Below are positions 32,629 through 45,411 of a DNA stretch of 64,000 nucleotides, piece after piece (the first letter of the stretch is position 1; the number at the start of each line of letters is the position of its first letter). A program made the translations under genes and the position numbers. The notes beneath the pieces are model-generated. The model was not told the origin of the DNA. It ran no database searches and was given only the letters and a program-made list of their open reading frames with translations. Source of the stretch: Azolla caroliniana (lineage: Eukaryota > Polypodiophyta); the NCBI GenBank assembly GCA_043228905.1, contig JBHGNT010000005.1, positions 18,104,001 through 18,168,000 of the forward strand, written 5' to 3'.

Positions 32629-35600
32629 ACGGTCTTGGAGTGTGACTCAACCGAAATGTTATGGACTAAATTATGTAGTACATACAAAAAAGAGATTGCA
32701 TCAAATAAAGTTTATCTAATAAGAAAAATTTATGACCTTCGAATGAAGGAAAACGATAGTGTCACCTCTCATTTGAATGATTGTATGCACTATGGTCACA
32801 ATTACAAGCTCAGAAAATGACTATGCACGATGAGCTAAAAAGTGTATTTCTGTTATGCACTTTGCCTAGCTCATGGGACACATTTTGCACCACTATTAAC
32901 GTTAGTGAACCAAATGGGAAATTAATCTATAATGACTTATGTGGACCACTATTGGGTGAAGACATTCGTTGGAAATCTATGATTGCATCACATAATGGAG
33001 ATGCATATAATGTTTTATGACGTTGGTTCTCGCAAGAACCAACACTGTGGTAGGAGCCAAACGAGAAATAGTAGTGGAAATGATAGAGGTAGAAGAAAAT
33101 CTTGGAAGAAAAATATGGAGTGTCATTATTGTCATAAAAAGGGACACCTCAAGAAAGATTGTTATGCCCTAAAAAATAAGGAGAAAGATAATGCTAAATT
33201 CAAAGGTAATGGGCATGGAAGACATTCAAGTGGTCCCTCTTCCTCAGTAGAAATAGAGGAAGTAAATGCAACATGTAGTGAAACAGGCATCTTGGTCTTA
33301 AATGATATTAGCACACATGTTGAGGTGAATATGGTTTTTCCTCCATCACATACATGGTTGTTGGACTATGGTGCATCATTCCATGTGACTCCACATAGAG
33401 AGTGGTTCACATGTTATGAAGCCAAGTCACTTGGGAAAGTTAGACTTGGAGACTCACATCAGAAGTAGTGATGTTGTTGTCAGAAGTACTGTGGTCAGAA
33501 GTAGTGATGTTGTTTTTGATGTACTGTGGTCAGAAGACTATAAATGTAGAAAATGTATATTCCTTGGATATCGCTTATGGGACCCTGACACATGTACTGT
33601 AGTTAGAAGTAATGGTGTTTTTTATGAAAACAAAATGCATAAACAGTACATGAAGGACGTAGAAGTGAGAAAGGTTATGTTTAAGGATATTGTGCCTTCT
33701 GTTGATGTAAAACAAAAAAATCTTATTGATGTAGATGCTTCTACATGTGGTCAGTCAAAAAAACTATTATTGGTGAGCATGACGATGCCCAAAATGATGA
33801 TGCTCGGTACAGTGATGTGCAAAATGATGATTTTCAGCAAGAATATGCTCAGAATGATGTTTCTCATGCACAACCTGATGGTACGCAGGTTCAGGAATCT
33901 TTGAGGAGATCCACACGTGTCTCCAAAGCACCTAGTAAATTTGTTGATTATGTAATGCTATCAGATGTCGGCGAGCCTTCATGTTACAATGAAGCCATAT
34001 TTGTTCATGATCATGCTAAATGGAAACAAGTGATGTGAAATGAGTTGGACAGTATCCATAAGAATGGAACTTGGGATTTAGTGCCTTTGCCAAAAGGTAG
34101 GAAAGCACTACCATGTAAATGGGTGTATAAGTACAAATACACATCCGATAGTGTTCATCCCAAGTATAAAGCTTGCATTGTGGCAAAATGTTTCAAACAA
34201 GAGCAAGGACTCGATTTCAATGAAATCCTCTCTCCGGTAGTTAAGATGACTACGTTACGCATGATGCTTGCATTGGTTGCCAAAAATTATCTTGATTTAT
34301 TTCAAATGGATGTAAAAACAACTTTTTTGCATGGAGATCTCGTTGAAGAGATCTATATGGAGCAACCAGAGGGTTGTGAAGTTTATGGGTAAATGCCTTT
34401 GGTATGTAAACTTAAGAAAAGTTTATATGGTCTTAAGCAATCACCTCGAAAATGGTATAAAAAATTCGATGCTTTTATGAGGTCCCAAAGTTATGCTAGG
34501 AGTAATGAAGACTCATGCTTATATATGAAGAAATGTATAGATGACTCATATGTGATTTTGATACTCTATGTAGAGGACATGCTCATCGCCAAAGAACAAG
34601 GACGAGTTGTCCAAACTAAAGAAAAATATGAGTCAAACCTTCTATATGAAAAATTTGGGAAATGCTAAACACATCCTTGGAATGCGTATTACTCAGGATA
34701 GGAGTAATGAATGTATTTATTTGTCTCAATTTGAGTATGTATGCAAAATACTCAAGAGGTTTAATACGGAGAGTGCAAAGCCTTTGAGCACTCCATTATC
34801 TATGCATGTTAAATTGAGCAAAGATGAATGCCCCAAATCTGATCATGAAAAGGAGTTCATGAGTAAAATTCCATACCAGCCTGTTGTTGGTAGTCTTATG
34901 TACACTATGATAGCGACTAGGCCAGACATTGCATTTGCAATGGGAGTTGTGAGCAGATTTTTGTCGAACCCTGGTAAGAACCATTGGGATGCAGTTAAAA
35001 TGATATTAAGATATCTAAGTGGCACCAAGAATAAGTGTCTATGTTTAGGTGGCAGAAATGTATCCATTATATGATATACAGACTTTGATTATGTTGGTTG
35101 TTCTGACAGCAAAAAATCCACTTCGGGGTATATTTTTCAATTTATGGGAGGTGCCATATCCTGGACATCTCATCTCCGAGAATGTACTGCTCTGTCCACT
35201 ATAGAAGCAGTGTATGTTGCAACTAGCGAAGCATGCAAGGAAGCCGTGTGGCTGTCTAGATTAGCTTGTGACATGGGCATACCTAAACTTGTACCCATAT
35301 TGCTTTTTGATAGTCAAAGTGTCATTGCATTGGCGAAAAACCCAGTATAGCATGCAAAGACCAAGCACATTGGAGTGCGGTATCACTTCATCCGAGAATG
35401 CATAGTTGCTAGCTACATCAGTCTTGAGAAATTTGTTTCTCAAGAAAATGCTGTAGATGCATTGACCAAAGCTCTACCGCATGATGCGCTAGAGCATTGT
35501 TGTCACTTGATGGGAATTACTTAGCTCCTTAGGTTACACACTATTTTATGTATATTGTGTAAGGTATTCAGCAAGTAGGATGTGTAGGTCTTGTGCAATC

Positions 35601-35647
35601 ATCCCATCAACTTTGTTGATCCCTTGTTTGGCCTTTAGTGGGAGATT

Positions 35648-35832
35648 GATAAATAGTGAGAAAGGCCAAAAAGGTAAATTATCACTATTTATGAATAGGT
35701 ATATAAGTTAATAGAAAATGAGGGTTTTTCTATGCCCACCAAAATATTTTTCTGTGCTGTCTTTTGTGTGTTGTTCTCCATTTTTCTATGCAGAAAATAG
35801 CAGCTCGTCTGATTCTGTTTGCTCTTCCAACA
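35648..35832 (+). repeat. 3' LTR of copia-E
   Basis: Starts TGATAAATAGTGAG after the purine-rich TTTAGTGGGAGAT. A degraded primer-site-like TGCTATCGTAGTGCG follows its end at 35834, which suggests that this LTR also once served as the 5' LTR of an adjoining copy. Confidence 0.75.
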
Positions 35833-38363
35833 TTGCTATCGTAGTGCGCACTACATAGCTCATCTTTGAAGAGAGAAGGAAAAGAAGGAAGAAATCTACA
35901 TCGACATAATGAATACTCAAATGGGGAGAGCTCTCCCTAGCTAGAAGTTGGACAGAAACAACTTTGCATTTTGGGAGTACAAGATGCATCTTGGGAGTAC
36001 AAGGCAATTGGAGCACATTAAAGGAGCACAAGAAAATCAACCCGACCCAACAACTATTGAATACTCAACATGGGAGCAAGCCACAAGGCGAATGATATAT
36101 TGCTTGGAGACATATGTCCATGACCACATGCTTGGCTACATTCGAGAAGCCAAGACGCCGAAAAAAGTGTGCGAGAATCTAATGAAGATTTTTTTGGCTA
36201 ATACAATCGCAAGATAGCTTCAAGTCCGCCAAGAGTTGAACAATCTCCAACAAAGGGATATATCCATCACAAGCTAAAACTTGAAGATCAAGGAGCTTTG
36301 TGACTCACTCGGCTCGATAAGGGTCAAGGTGGAGGACGATGAGATGGTGCAAATATGCCTCGGGCCTCGCACCATGGTTTGGCGCAATGAGAACCGTTGT
36401 TCTACCAATTTCGGCAAGAAAACAGAAACAACCAAGGAACGTTTGGAACAAGGGGGAGCTTCCATGTCAATACAAGCTGAAAAAACTCGATTAAATGTGG
36501 ATATGGCGGCAAAATCGGCCACCACAAAGAAGAGTGACGAAAGAAGAAGCGTGAGTCGGCTTCCACAAGCCGACAACTAACCGATTATGCCACCAACTCC
36601 GACTATGACAACCATGGTGGAATGATCGTGATGCGACATAAAGCAAATTCTTTGTCGGCTTCTACTTTGACTAGTGTCTCCGGTCCGGAAGATGTATGGT
36701 TCGTCGACTCCGGTGCTTGGAACCATAAGACATCTCATCAAGTATGGTTTCGAGACTTACGAGAGCCGGATCGACCCGGCTATGTCGAAACTAGAGACGA
36801 CACTACTCATTTGATTCGGCATATCAACAATGTCTCATTCGGGAAAGACAACGAACAAACGTGCATCAAAAATGTCTTGCATGTACTGACCATAACAAAG
36901 AATTTGGTCTCGGTCGGCCAAATTGTTGAGCATGGGATGCAAGTTTGATTCAACCAAGGTGGTTGCTTCATCGAGAAGGAAGACCGACTAATTGCTTGTG
37001 GTTGAAGGGAAGGCCAAATGTTTATCCTTGAATCGAACGAGGTAAATTCGGCCATGTTTGCAAAGGGCCTCAAAGCTGACACTGGCATATAGCTATGGCA
37101 TAAAAGAATCGTCCATATCAATCTCAACAAACTCAAGCCGATGCAATCGAAAGGAGTTGTCATTGGACTTCCGATGTTCAAAGAGAAAGAGATTGAAGGT
37201 GTATGTGCAACCTGCCAATTCGGCAAGCAACATCGGCACTCGTTCCCTAAGGAGAGGAACATGGTCAAAGGCATATTGGATGTAATTCATTCCAACATAT
37301 GGGAATCAGCTCAGCTGGCAACATTCAGAGGATGTTGATACTATGTCACCTTTATCAACGACTTCTCCAGACATACATGGATCTTCCCCATGTGACAAAA
37401 TAGTGAAGTTTTCTCACACTTCCAAAAATTCAAGAGTGGAGTCAAAAAGGAAACAAGTCAGCATGTACGATGTATTCGGTCTGATGGAGGCAAGGAATAC
37501 TTCTCCGATGCATTCAAGACATACCTTCGACAAGAAGGAATCAAGTGAGAATTTTCATGTCAACATACACCACAACAGAACGGAGTTGTTGAATAGAAGA
37601 ATTGACACATCCTCAAAGTAGCATAGGCCATAATGAACGAAAAGAATCTACCAAAGTCATATTGGGCCAAAGTAACAAATACTGCCCTCTACCTCATGAA
37701 CCGGTGCACAACATCCGGAGTGCACGAGGTTAGCCCGCACGAAAAGTACTATGGAAAGAAGTCGGATCTGTCCCATGTTAGGATATTCGGCTCATTTGCA
37801 TCGTGCACATCCCCGACGAAAAGCGGCAAAAGCTAGATCCCAAGTCGGAGAAGTGTATCCTCATAGGGCACTCACTAGAGAAAAAGGGGTACAAGTGCTT
37901 CAACCCCTCTACTTGGAAGGTTCGTGTAAGTTGGGATGTCGTCTCTGACGAATCAGCTACATGGTACAAACTGGAGCCGACTCCTCCTGAATCATTTCCA
38001 GTCCACCTGAACTTGGCCAACCAAGAGATAGAAGACAAAGATCAATTGAGGCATATGTTCGAAGAAAGTTCAATCACAACCAGGCTCAATGGTCCACAAG
38101 AGCCCCCAAGCGACCAAAGTATATCTCGGCCAAGTCCGAGGATGGACAAAGGCAAGGCCAAAATGCCGAAATATGAAGATGATCAATTCGACGACAACGA
38201 ATCGAATTACTCACTCGACACTGAGTTCAGCGGCTTCGATGTACCCATCATGAGGTCACCAGGAGTTAAGAAAGCACTCACATCGGCAAATGAAAAACTC
38301 TGACGCTCCACCCATGAGAAGAGTCCAGTTAGCCGATTCGGTTACAACAACTATATGGCATAT
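35833..38363 (+). pseudogene. Copia-A 5' half: gag, protease, integrase
   Basis: Gag starts near 35910 (MNTQMGRALP) and keeps the copia gag order (FAFWEYKMH, then CLETYVHDHMLGYIREAKTP). The protease motif reads DSGAW at about 36704. Integrase zinc residues (CATCQFGKQH) are at about 37205. Core positions normally Asp read Asn (HSNIWE at about 37290, FINDFSRHTW at about 37353). The linker region ends in NNYMAY at 38363, exactly where copia-B is inserted. The second half continues at 55146. Several stops are present. Confidence 0.88.
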
Positions 38364-38821
38364 TGTTGAGCGGACAAGCTCAACCGGATCCGTATCGGCT
38401 GAATAAGCCAGAGCCGGATCAGTATCCGGAATGGAGAACCTGATAGGTATCCGGATCAGTATTCGGAACCAAGAGCCGGATCGGAGAGACGGATCGGAGA
38501 GACGGATCGGATTGTAACCGGTAGGCCGTTCGAGTTCTACAATCTTACCCTAGTACATTGGAAGATTCCTTGGAGTTAGTGGCAGTCGCTCGTATGAGCA
38601 TTGAAGTACTTTTCAGTACTTCTGTCAGTCCTTTTAAGCACTTGTATAAAAGTGCTCACTGAGCACATTGCATGTATAGAGTGTTATTATTTCAAAATTG
38701 AGTTTACTGTTCTACTCTCTCTGTCTCTCTCGTGTCAAGTTTCCATTAAACCTGTGTCTATATTCTTTAGCTATCTGGACGAGCCGGTTTGTCTTAGCTT
38801 CAGCAATCCCATTCTTTTACA
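38364..38821 (+). repeat. 5' LTR of copia-B
   Basis: 458 bp, TGTTGAGCGG...TTTTACA, with a CTTGTATAAAAGTGC TATA block near 38641-38655. Its start is similar to the copia-1 LTR. Confidence 0.9.
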
Positions 38822-38833
38822 TGGTATCAGAGC
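38822..38833 (+). other. Primer-binding site, initiator-Met tRNA type (copia-B)
   Basis: TGGTATCAGAGC directly follows the LTR. Confidence 0.9.
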
Positions 38834-38903
38834 GTGAGGGTTGAGAATCCTTTGTTGTCGACGAGTGACGCTCACAAACAAACCCTAACACCCAGTAAAG
38901 AAC

Positions 38904-40662
38904 ATGAAGGAAGGTATGGACAGAAGCATGGCGAGCTTGCTTCCAACAGAAAAGCTCGACCGGAGCAACTATGCGTCGTAGTCGTATAAAATGCACCAGT
39001 ACATGTTGGGTCATAAATACTTGAGCTACATGGAAGGAGCGAATGAAGAAGCACCGGATTTAACACAAGGACTTCCCAGTATGGGAGCAAGGAGCGAGCA
39101 GAGTGTTGTACTGCCTCGCATCCTGTGTGCACGACGAGATGCTTGGCTACATCAGAGATGCAAAATCACCAAAGGAGGCCTAGGAAAATCTCCGAAAGAT
39201 TATCGCCGCAAGTACCACGGCTCGGAAGTTGCAGCTCTAGCAAGAGCTCAACAGTATCCGACAACAGGACATATTGGTCCCCGACCACACCATCAAGATC
39301 AAGGAGATCTGCGACGTGCTCGGGTCCATCAAAGTGATGGTGGACGAGGACGAGAGTCAAAGCGGCGCTGGACACTGGCAGTGAAAGACCGAAACAGAAT
39401 GTTGGTATTGTGGCAAGAAAGACCACCGTGAGAGCGAGTGCTGGATGAAGCACGCCGATACGGATCAATCCTGATCCAGCAAGACTAGACAAGGGAACCG
39501 GTAGAGCTCGCACTACGCCGAAGGATCAAAAGGATTGGAACCGGAAAGACTGGAAAAGGGCCAGCCTTTGTGATGAAGCACAAAGCGAACTCAATGAAGA
39601 AGACCAATTCCGGATCGGAGGAAGTGTGCTACGTTGACTCGAGAACATCTAACCACATGATGAGCCACGAAGAGTGGTTCTCGTTTCTGGAAAAGTTGGA
39701 GCAACTGGGAGTTTTGAAAACCAGAGATGACACTCCTCACCCGATAGTGCATGTCGGAGAAGTCCCCTTTAGTCATGTCGGACAACAAGGGAAGCTTATG
39801 AACATGCGTCATGTCCCAATAATCACAAAGAACTTGGTATCGGCCGGGCAGATCGTCGACCAGGGAATGCAGGTGCGGTTTAAAAACCTCAGGTGCTTAA
39901 TTGAGGAACAAAGCCGGATCATCGCGCAAGGGCGCCGGTATGGGAGAATGTTTATCCTCGACACCAATGACATTGGCACCGTTTTGTTCAGAAAAGGACA
40001 GAAAGTCGAGTCGGATATCGACTTGTGGCATAAGCAGATCAACCACATCAAATATCAGAGGCTTCAAGACCTACAATCGAAACAAGTTGTTTTCGGATTG
40101 TCGAGATTCAGTGGCCAGAAGGCCCAAATATGTGAAGCCTGCCAACTCGGGAAGCAACACCGACTTCCATTCCCCGCTGACAGAAACCGGATCCGTAACA
40201 AGCTCGACTTGATACATTCAGATGTATGGGAACCGGCACAGAACGTTAGTCTTGGCGGGAGCTGATATTTTGTCTCCTTCATCGACGACTATAGCCGGCA
40301 CACATGGGTACCTCATAGAACTGATATTTCGTCTAGTGGGCCGAGGCGGTTCGGACGGTCGTCTACATCCAAAACTGGATTGGAGATAAGGTGTTAGCAC
40401 ACGAGCTATATTTCGGGCGGAAGCCGAACTTAAGGTACCTCAGGATATTCGGTTGCGTTGTATATGTGCATGTGTCGGATGAGAAACGGAGAAAGTTGGA
40501 TCCTAAGATAGAGAAGTGAATCTTGGTTGGTTACTCACATGAGCAGAAAGGGTTTAAGTGCTACAACCCCCGGACCAAGCAAGTAAGAGTAAGCCGAGAT
40601 GTCGAATTTGACGAGTCGGCATCCTGGTACTCGCTACCGACTCCAACCTCCGACTCCGTCTC
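38904..40662 (+). pseudogene. Copia-B gag, protease and partial integrase
   Basis: Gag starts near 38904 (MKEGMDRSMASLLPTEKLDR) with a TAG at about 38978-38980 where copia-1 encodes Trp. The zinc knuckle (CWYCGKKDHRESEC) is readable near 39400-39445. The protease motif reads DSRTS instead of DSGAS at about 39637. The integrase zinc site is kept (CEACQLGKQHRLPF, about 40132-40175), but much of the integrase core is deleted after about 40300. The frame ends abruptly at PTPTSDS (about 40660) and similarity resumes at about 51135. Confidence 0.88.
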
Positions 40663-40724
40663 TCAGCCAACAGTTGCTTGGTCGGCACTCGGATTATGTT
40701 TATGTTTTGTTCCCTTTCTCTTTT
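40663..40724 (-). other. Left flank of the DNA transposon, part of the gene-fragment insertion
   Basis: This 62-bp stretch is not copia sequence. With 50223 onward it appears to be the other side of the DNA into which the transposon jumped. No coding frame is clear after joining. Confidence 0.35.
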
Positions 40725-40760
40725 AACACGTTCGCGTTCACAAGTGGAAGGATTGCGCAT
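40725..40760 (+). repeat. Left terminal inverted repeat
   Basis: 36 bp. The next bases extend it into a small hairpin: ACAAGTGGAA (40740-40749) can pair with TTCCACTTGT (40760-40769). Confidence 0.85.
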
Positions 40761-41094
40761 TCCACTTGTAGAATCTTCTTAAAACGAAGCAAATACACCC
40801 TCTCTACAATAATTGGATGCACTAGTATCACATGTTCCTCAACTTGATAAGAATTTGCAAATATAAAAATACATGATAGATCTACGAGTGGAGATCATTA
40901 GAAATCATGCAAGTTTAGACATGTTGATAAGTTAATGTATCTAAATAAAGTTCAACTATGGCTCAATATGGCACTATTGTGCGACAAGGGAAACACTAAC
41001 TTAAAGACTTATATTAATTAGGTAGGTTTTACAAAATTATGAGGTGTACTTGTATCCATACTAATAAAATGAGATATAATTTATACTTTGACCC

Positions 41095-41389
41095 ATACGT
41101 GCATGTATGTAATTGTCGAAAATGTAGGATAGTGCACATTAGGATAAGTGATTGGAATAACTAACTTATTAAAGTATTCAATACTTATATTAAAAGTTGA
41201 TCTAATCTATTCCTCAGTTTGTTCATATGGGATCAAACCATATGTGTATATAATTGTGCACAATGTAAGGCAGTGAACTTTAGGATAATGTCGTGGAAAT
41301 AACAAACCTATTAGGCTTTCATACCTATATTTAAAATTGATCTACTCTATTGCTTAGGTGATTCACACAAGATCAAACTCCGAACGATA
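41095..41389. repeat. Two diverged tandem copies, about 150 bp, inside the transposon
   Basis: CATACGTGCATGTATGTAATTG at about 41096 and CATATGTGTATATAATTG at about 41249 begin two copies that share ATGTA, TAGGATAA, TTAAAA(T)TGATCTA and end GATCAAAC. The rest of 40770-41770 is AT-rich with no gene. Confidence 0.6.
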
Positions 41390-41772
41390 ACGCAACTGGA
41401 ACCATTATCAACACACTACACAATCTAAGCAGCAATGGAATAGAAACTAGACCTGTTTTAACAATATAAGACAAAGATCCATAATAACAACATGGACAGT
41501 CATGGCAATAATTATAGGGCCATGTTCTGTTAAGGTTAGCTTGGACCAAAATCAGCCTCCATTTAAGCTAGTTCATGTTTCTCCATAAGTTTGGTAGTCA
41601 GCTATGCACGCGGTGAAACCAATATCATAAATCTACTAATGAGGTATATAAAAATAAAATTGAAACATATAGATGATTATAAAGAATAGAATCCACTAGG
41701 TAAAACCCAAAATTTGTATTAATAATGTGAAATCTTAACAAATCGTCAGTGTCATATTATTTATAGAGTCTG

Positions 41773-44700
41773 TTACATAGCAATCAATTCATCTACGTCA
41801 TTTTCTTCATCATCTTGTGTAGAACTGTCTTCGGCTATACGTGCATTGGTTTCCCCTGTTAGCCGGGCCAACGAAATATCTTCTATAAGCTCATCATCAA
41901 GCTCTATTAGCTCTCCCGGTTCGCCGGCTAACGGAGGAATAGGCTCTCGCGAAGCGGGTTGAAACCTTTCTGTATTGGCGAGGTTCTTTGCACCGACCTC
42001 CTCATCCTGGTCTGGGCACTCCCACAAAACCTTAATCCGCATATTAATAAATATAACTTGGTCCTCGTCCTTCTCCAATGCAACTGTATTCCTAAACAGC
42101 TTCAATGCACATGCTGACGTAGTTCCTGTGATGTAAGTAACAAGAAGATTTAGTTGTCAAACGAAAAAAAAGGGATTGGTTATCTCAAGATCGTTACCCT
42201 AGTTCGAGGAATACCTGTGCCAGAAAAGAGATCTAATATCCAGTCTCCTTCGACAGAAAACATCTCGATCAAGCGCATCATAAGTCGTTGAGGTTTTTGG
42301 TATGGGTTGACAAGTCCCCGTTCTGTCGTGGTGACATGTCGCAATTTCCGAGTCACTGCTGGATATACCAACAGATTTGAACCTCCCACTTCATTAGAAT
42401 GCTCTTTGATTCTCTTTTTTTTAATTTCATCGAAGTAGCCAACCGTTATGTATTCAATGGCATTAACGAACCGAAAAGTTGGCCCTCTATTTACATTGGT
42501 CTTGATCCTATAAAAAATAATTCATCGAGTTAAAAATAGATTCAACAACCTTAAGAATTGCAATATAATGAAAGACACCTATAAATAATCCTTACCATGC
42601 AAGGTTCTCGATGCCATGGCAACGAGATCTCAAAGCTTGAGCTACCGAGTACCCTTGGTCCATACTATGAAAGACAACTATTCGCCACAAGGATGCGGTC
42701 GTTAGCTCAGCGAAATCCTTGACCATCTTCTCCAATTGTTTAAACCTAAACGGTTCATCGTCGTATGATGACCCAGCCATTCGAAATCCGTAAGGAATAT
42801 CCGCAATCATTAGCGTATATTCCTTCTTTGGCACCTTCTGGATCAAGTCGATGACATCACCGCAAACCACATTGTAGTAAAGATCTCTCGTTATATCTTT
42901 CTTGTGGCTAAATTTTTTAAACGAGCCATCTTCCTCCATTTCGTACGCCTTGACTAAGCGACGATCCTTTTCTTTTCTAGCTCGCTCGAGATGTGCAAGG
43001 AAGGATGTAGGGAAATCGTGTATATCCTTAACTTCTCCTTGTTTCTTGCCTCGACACGGTTTCTAATAGAAGCAATAGGACATCAGGTATTATTACGCAA
43101 CCTCTACATATGATGAAAGGGTAATGAAAAAATATCAATACTAACCCAATCCTTGAATGCAATAAAATACTCTGATAACGCCTTATACGAAGACGTTAGA
43201 GGATAATCCTCGGTCACTTGTTCCCAAGTTATACATCCAAGTTGTTTCATCATTACTTCTTGGATCTTCATGTACACCTTATGACTGTAAAATTAGAAAT
43301 CAAGATTAGAACTTTGAATTACACCAGATAGACTACAATTTCAGTATTTGAAAGACTTACTTATTGAACTCGGTGACCATTTCTTCAAGGCTTAAATCTT
43401 TCGCCACAACCCTTGACAAAACGGACACAAGAAGCTGCTCGTCCTTAATACCTTGCATCGCTCTCCATAGAGACAACTTCATGTCGTCTGCCGCTTCTTC
43501 AATTGTCAAGTCAATTCTCTTGGCGGCTTGTGACTTTAATTCTAGTTGAGGGTCAACCCTACATTTCTTTTGTCGTTGACCCTTTACCTCCTTATTCTCC
43601 CACATTGAGAAGATTTGATCTTGGAGGTCCCATACTTCTCCATCTCTAAACGCCAATTGAAACCAAGATTCATACTTTCGAAGACCATCGGACCTAACAT
43701 TATCATCTACCACAATGCCGACTTCATGAAGACATTGACGTCGAAGGCCTGGATGTAACTTCACACCAAACTTTTGTTTCACATCTAAATACTCGTGGTG
43801 GAAGAACCGGATTCGCTCAATAGACGACATTTTCTGCCTATAGTCATTATCATTATTATGGTCCCATGCCAACAGTTTAGCCTCTTCGGTTGTGAGCCCA
43901 ACATATATTTTGCACTCGGCATACTTGAAGAAGAAAGTGGTTGGATGTTCTCTGACAAGTTGTCGACGTGCCTCTGCTGAATGCGATCCACCAATGACAA
44001 AATAATTATATTGATCATGCTTTCTGATATCAAAATCTTCAATGGTTTCACATTCTTCAGGATCCACCATAACAATAAAAGGCACCACTGTGGCATGAGG
44101 ATTAATTTTCATTTTTTTCTTGAGATTTTGAACATGCATGCGATGAGGCTCTCTAATCTCAAGTGGTCTTCGACCTGTTTTTTCATCAATAGGGGGCCGA
44201 TGGATGTGTGTTATAGGCAAATTAAATACTTGGCCTTTCCTGACCAGCTTCCGTTGCATTAACTCTCTTCTTATTTTATTCTGCTCGGATGACAAAACAC
44301 CCGAGGCCAGCTCGGCTCCTGGCGTCCCCTTATTATCCTCTTCTTCATTGTCACTTGTCGAATCCGTATCCGACATTTTCGTTGTCTTCTTCTTGGCTGG
44401 TCTTGATTGGACTTTGGATACCTTTTTAGTGGCCTTCAAGTGGGAGGGCTCTTCATCTCGTAGAGTTACATGGCCTTGTATATAAGGCCTCAAGGTAACA
44501 ATCAGGTTTTGTGAGTTATCAAGTGCTTTTTTGAACACTTCAGGCCCACAAGATTCCTTTACTAAAAGGTCTTCTGAAAGGAACACTTTGCGTACCCCCT
44601 TGGAGCACTCTATCATTACCAGTATGTTGGCCGAATCTGCATCTTCGTAGTCAAATCGTAGAATTCGGCCATACATAAATGGAGTTTCTTTTCCTAGCTG

Positions 44701-45126
44701 CCCCTCACCCTTCTTCTTTGCTGTATACAATACGACTTTTTTCTTTGAGTCGATATATTGCATACACCATTCCTTGTCCGTTAGATCTCGGTCAGGAAGG
44801 TCTTCGCCTCCAGTAGCGGCGACAATTTTCTTTTGGCTTACATCACTATGGGGCTGAGATTTTGTCTCTTCATTAAATAGAAGCTTTTTTCCTCTCTTTA
44901 TGGACTCCGGAGTTACCTTGGTCTGGGCTTCGATTGGAGAACCTTGTATGCGAAGCTTAATTTTCTTCACGGGTCGGTCTGACAGATTCTCAAACGACCT
45001 ATTTAAGAAAGTATATGCAAAAACATAAGTTAGACAGTTACGTAGATTGAAGTTGTTATTATAATGAAGAACAGTTTCTAGGAGCAGTAACATATTCAAA
45101 AATCTATTGTAGGCATGGCTATTCAA
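41773..45126 (-). CDS. ParB-like domain fused to N6-A/N4-C-type DNA methyltransferase, five exons
   Basis: Exons by GT-AG splicing: 43361-45126 (start uncertain), 43146-43284, 42596-43062, 42215-42507, 41773-42125. All phases agree and no stop intervenes, giving about 1000 residues. If TTAAATAG at about 45003-45010 is an acceptor, the first part of exon 1 is intron. Exon 1: KKIKLRI basic start, an SH3/Tudor-like stretch (GRILRFDYEDAD), an acidic linker, then a ParB-like domain at about residues 320-430 (VIGGSHSAEARRQL; LTTEEAKLLAWDHNNDNDYR). Exon 3: methyltransferase motif IV (CGDVIDLIQKVP...IADIPYGF). Exons 4-5: KPQRLMMRLIEMF and SAM motif I (DLFSGTG) split by the intron. The order IV then I is that of beta-class enzymes. 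Target base unknown. Acidic C-terminus. Confidence 0.82.
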
Positions 45127-45411
45127 CCTAGAAAATATATATCGTAATAAGTAAAACGGGTTATATATTCTTTTAAATAGTAGATATGACTTATATAGAT
45201 TCTAAACCTATATTGATGAGAATTTGCCATAGTGAATGCAATTTGTAGATCATTTTCTACTATTTTAAGCCAAAGTAGGTCAAAAAACACCTATAATTAG
45301 AGCTTGTATTTGTTTAGAAGTAAGTAAACTCAACATAAAAAGACTGATTTTGACAGACAATTTGATAACATTTCCACCCCTTAAACGATTTTTCTCTCTC
45401 AAAGGCTACAC
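45127..45411. other. Upstream region of the methyltransferase gene
   Basis: AT-rich, with no ORF. It separates the gene from the palindrome array and should contain its 5' leader or first intron. Confidence 0.4.

Larger units (their letters stand above)
31222..35530 (+). pseudogene. Copia-E gag-pol remains, interrupted by a solo LTR
   Basis: Gag begins near 31252 (MDSEMSEVPSTS) and reads to 31546 (LADNVYFTV), with a stop at about 31420. It resumes after the inserted LTR at 32633 (LECDSTEMLWTKLCSTYKKE). A CCHC knuckle (CHYCHKKGHLKKDC) is at about 33121-33162. The protease motif reads DYGAS instead of DSGAS at about 33364. Most of the integrase is lost. RT has DLVPLPKGRKALPCKWVYK at about 34075, and its active site reads YVEDM instead of YVDDM at about 34567. 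RNase H ends near 35523. Several stops and frameshifts are present. Confidence 0.88.
30545..35832 (+). mobile_element. Degraded copia retrotransposon (copia-E)
   Basis: The 5' LTR fragment (30545-30695) matches the 3' LTR (35648-35832); the 5' copy lacks about the first 55 bp. A primer site, gag, zinc knuckle, protease, partial integrase, RT and RNase H occur in order on the plus strand. A solo LTR of another family sits in gag. Protease and RT active sites are changed, so the element is dead. Confidence 0.85.
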
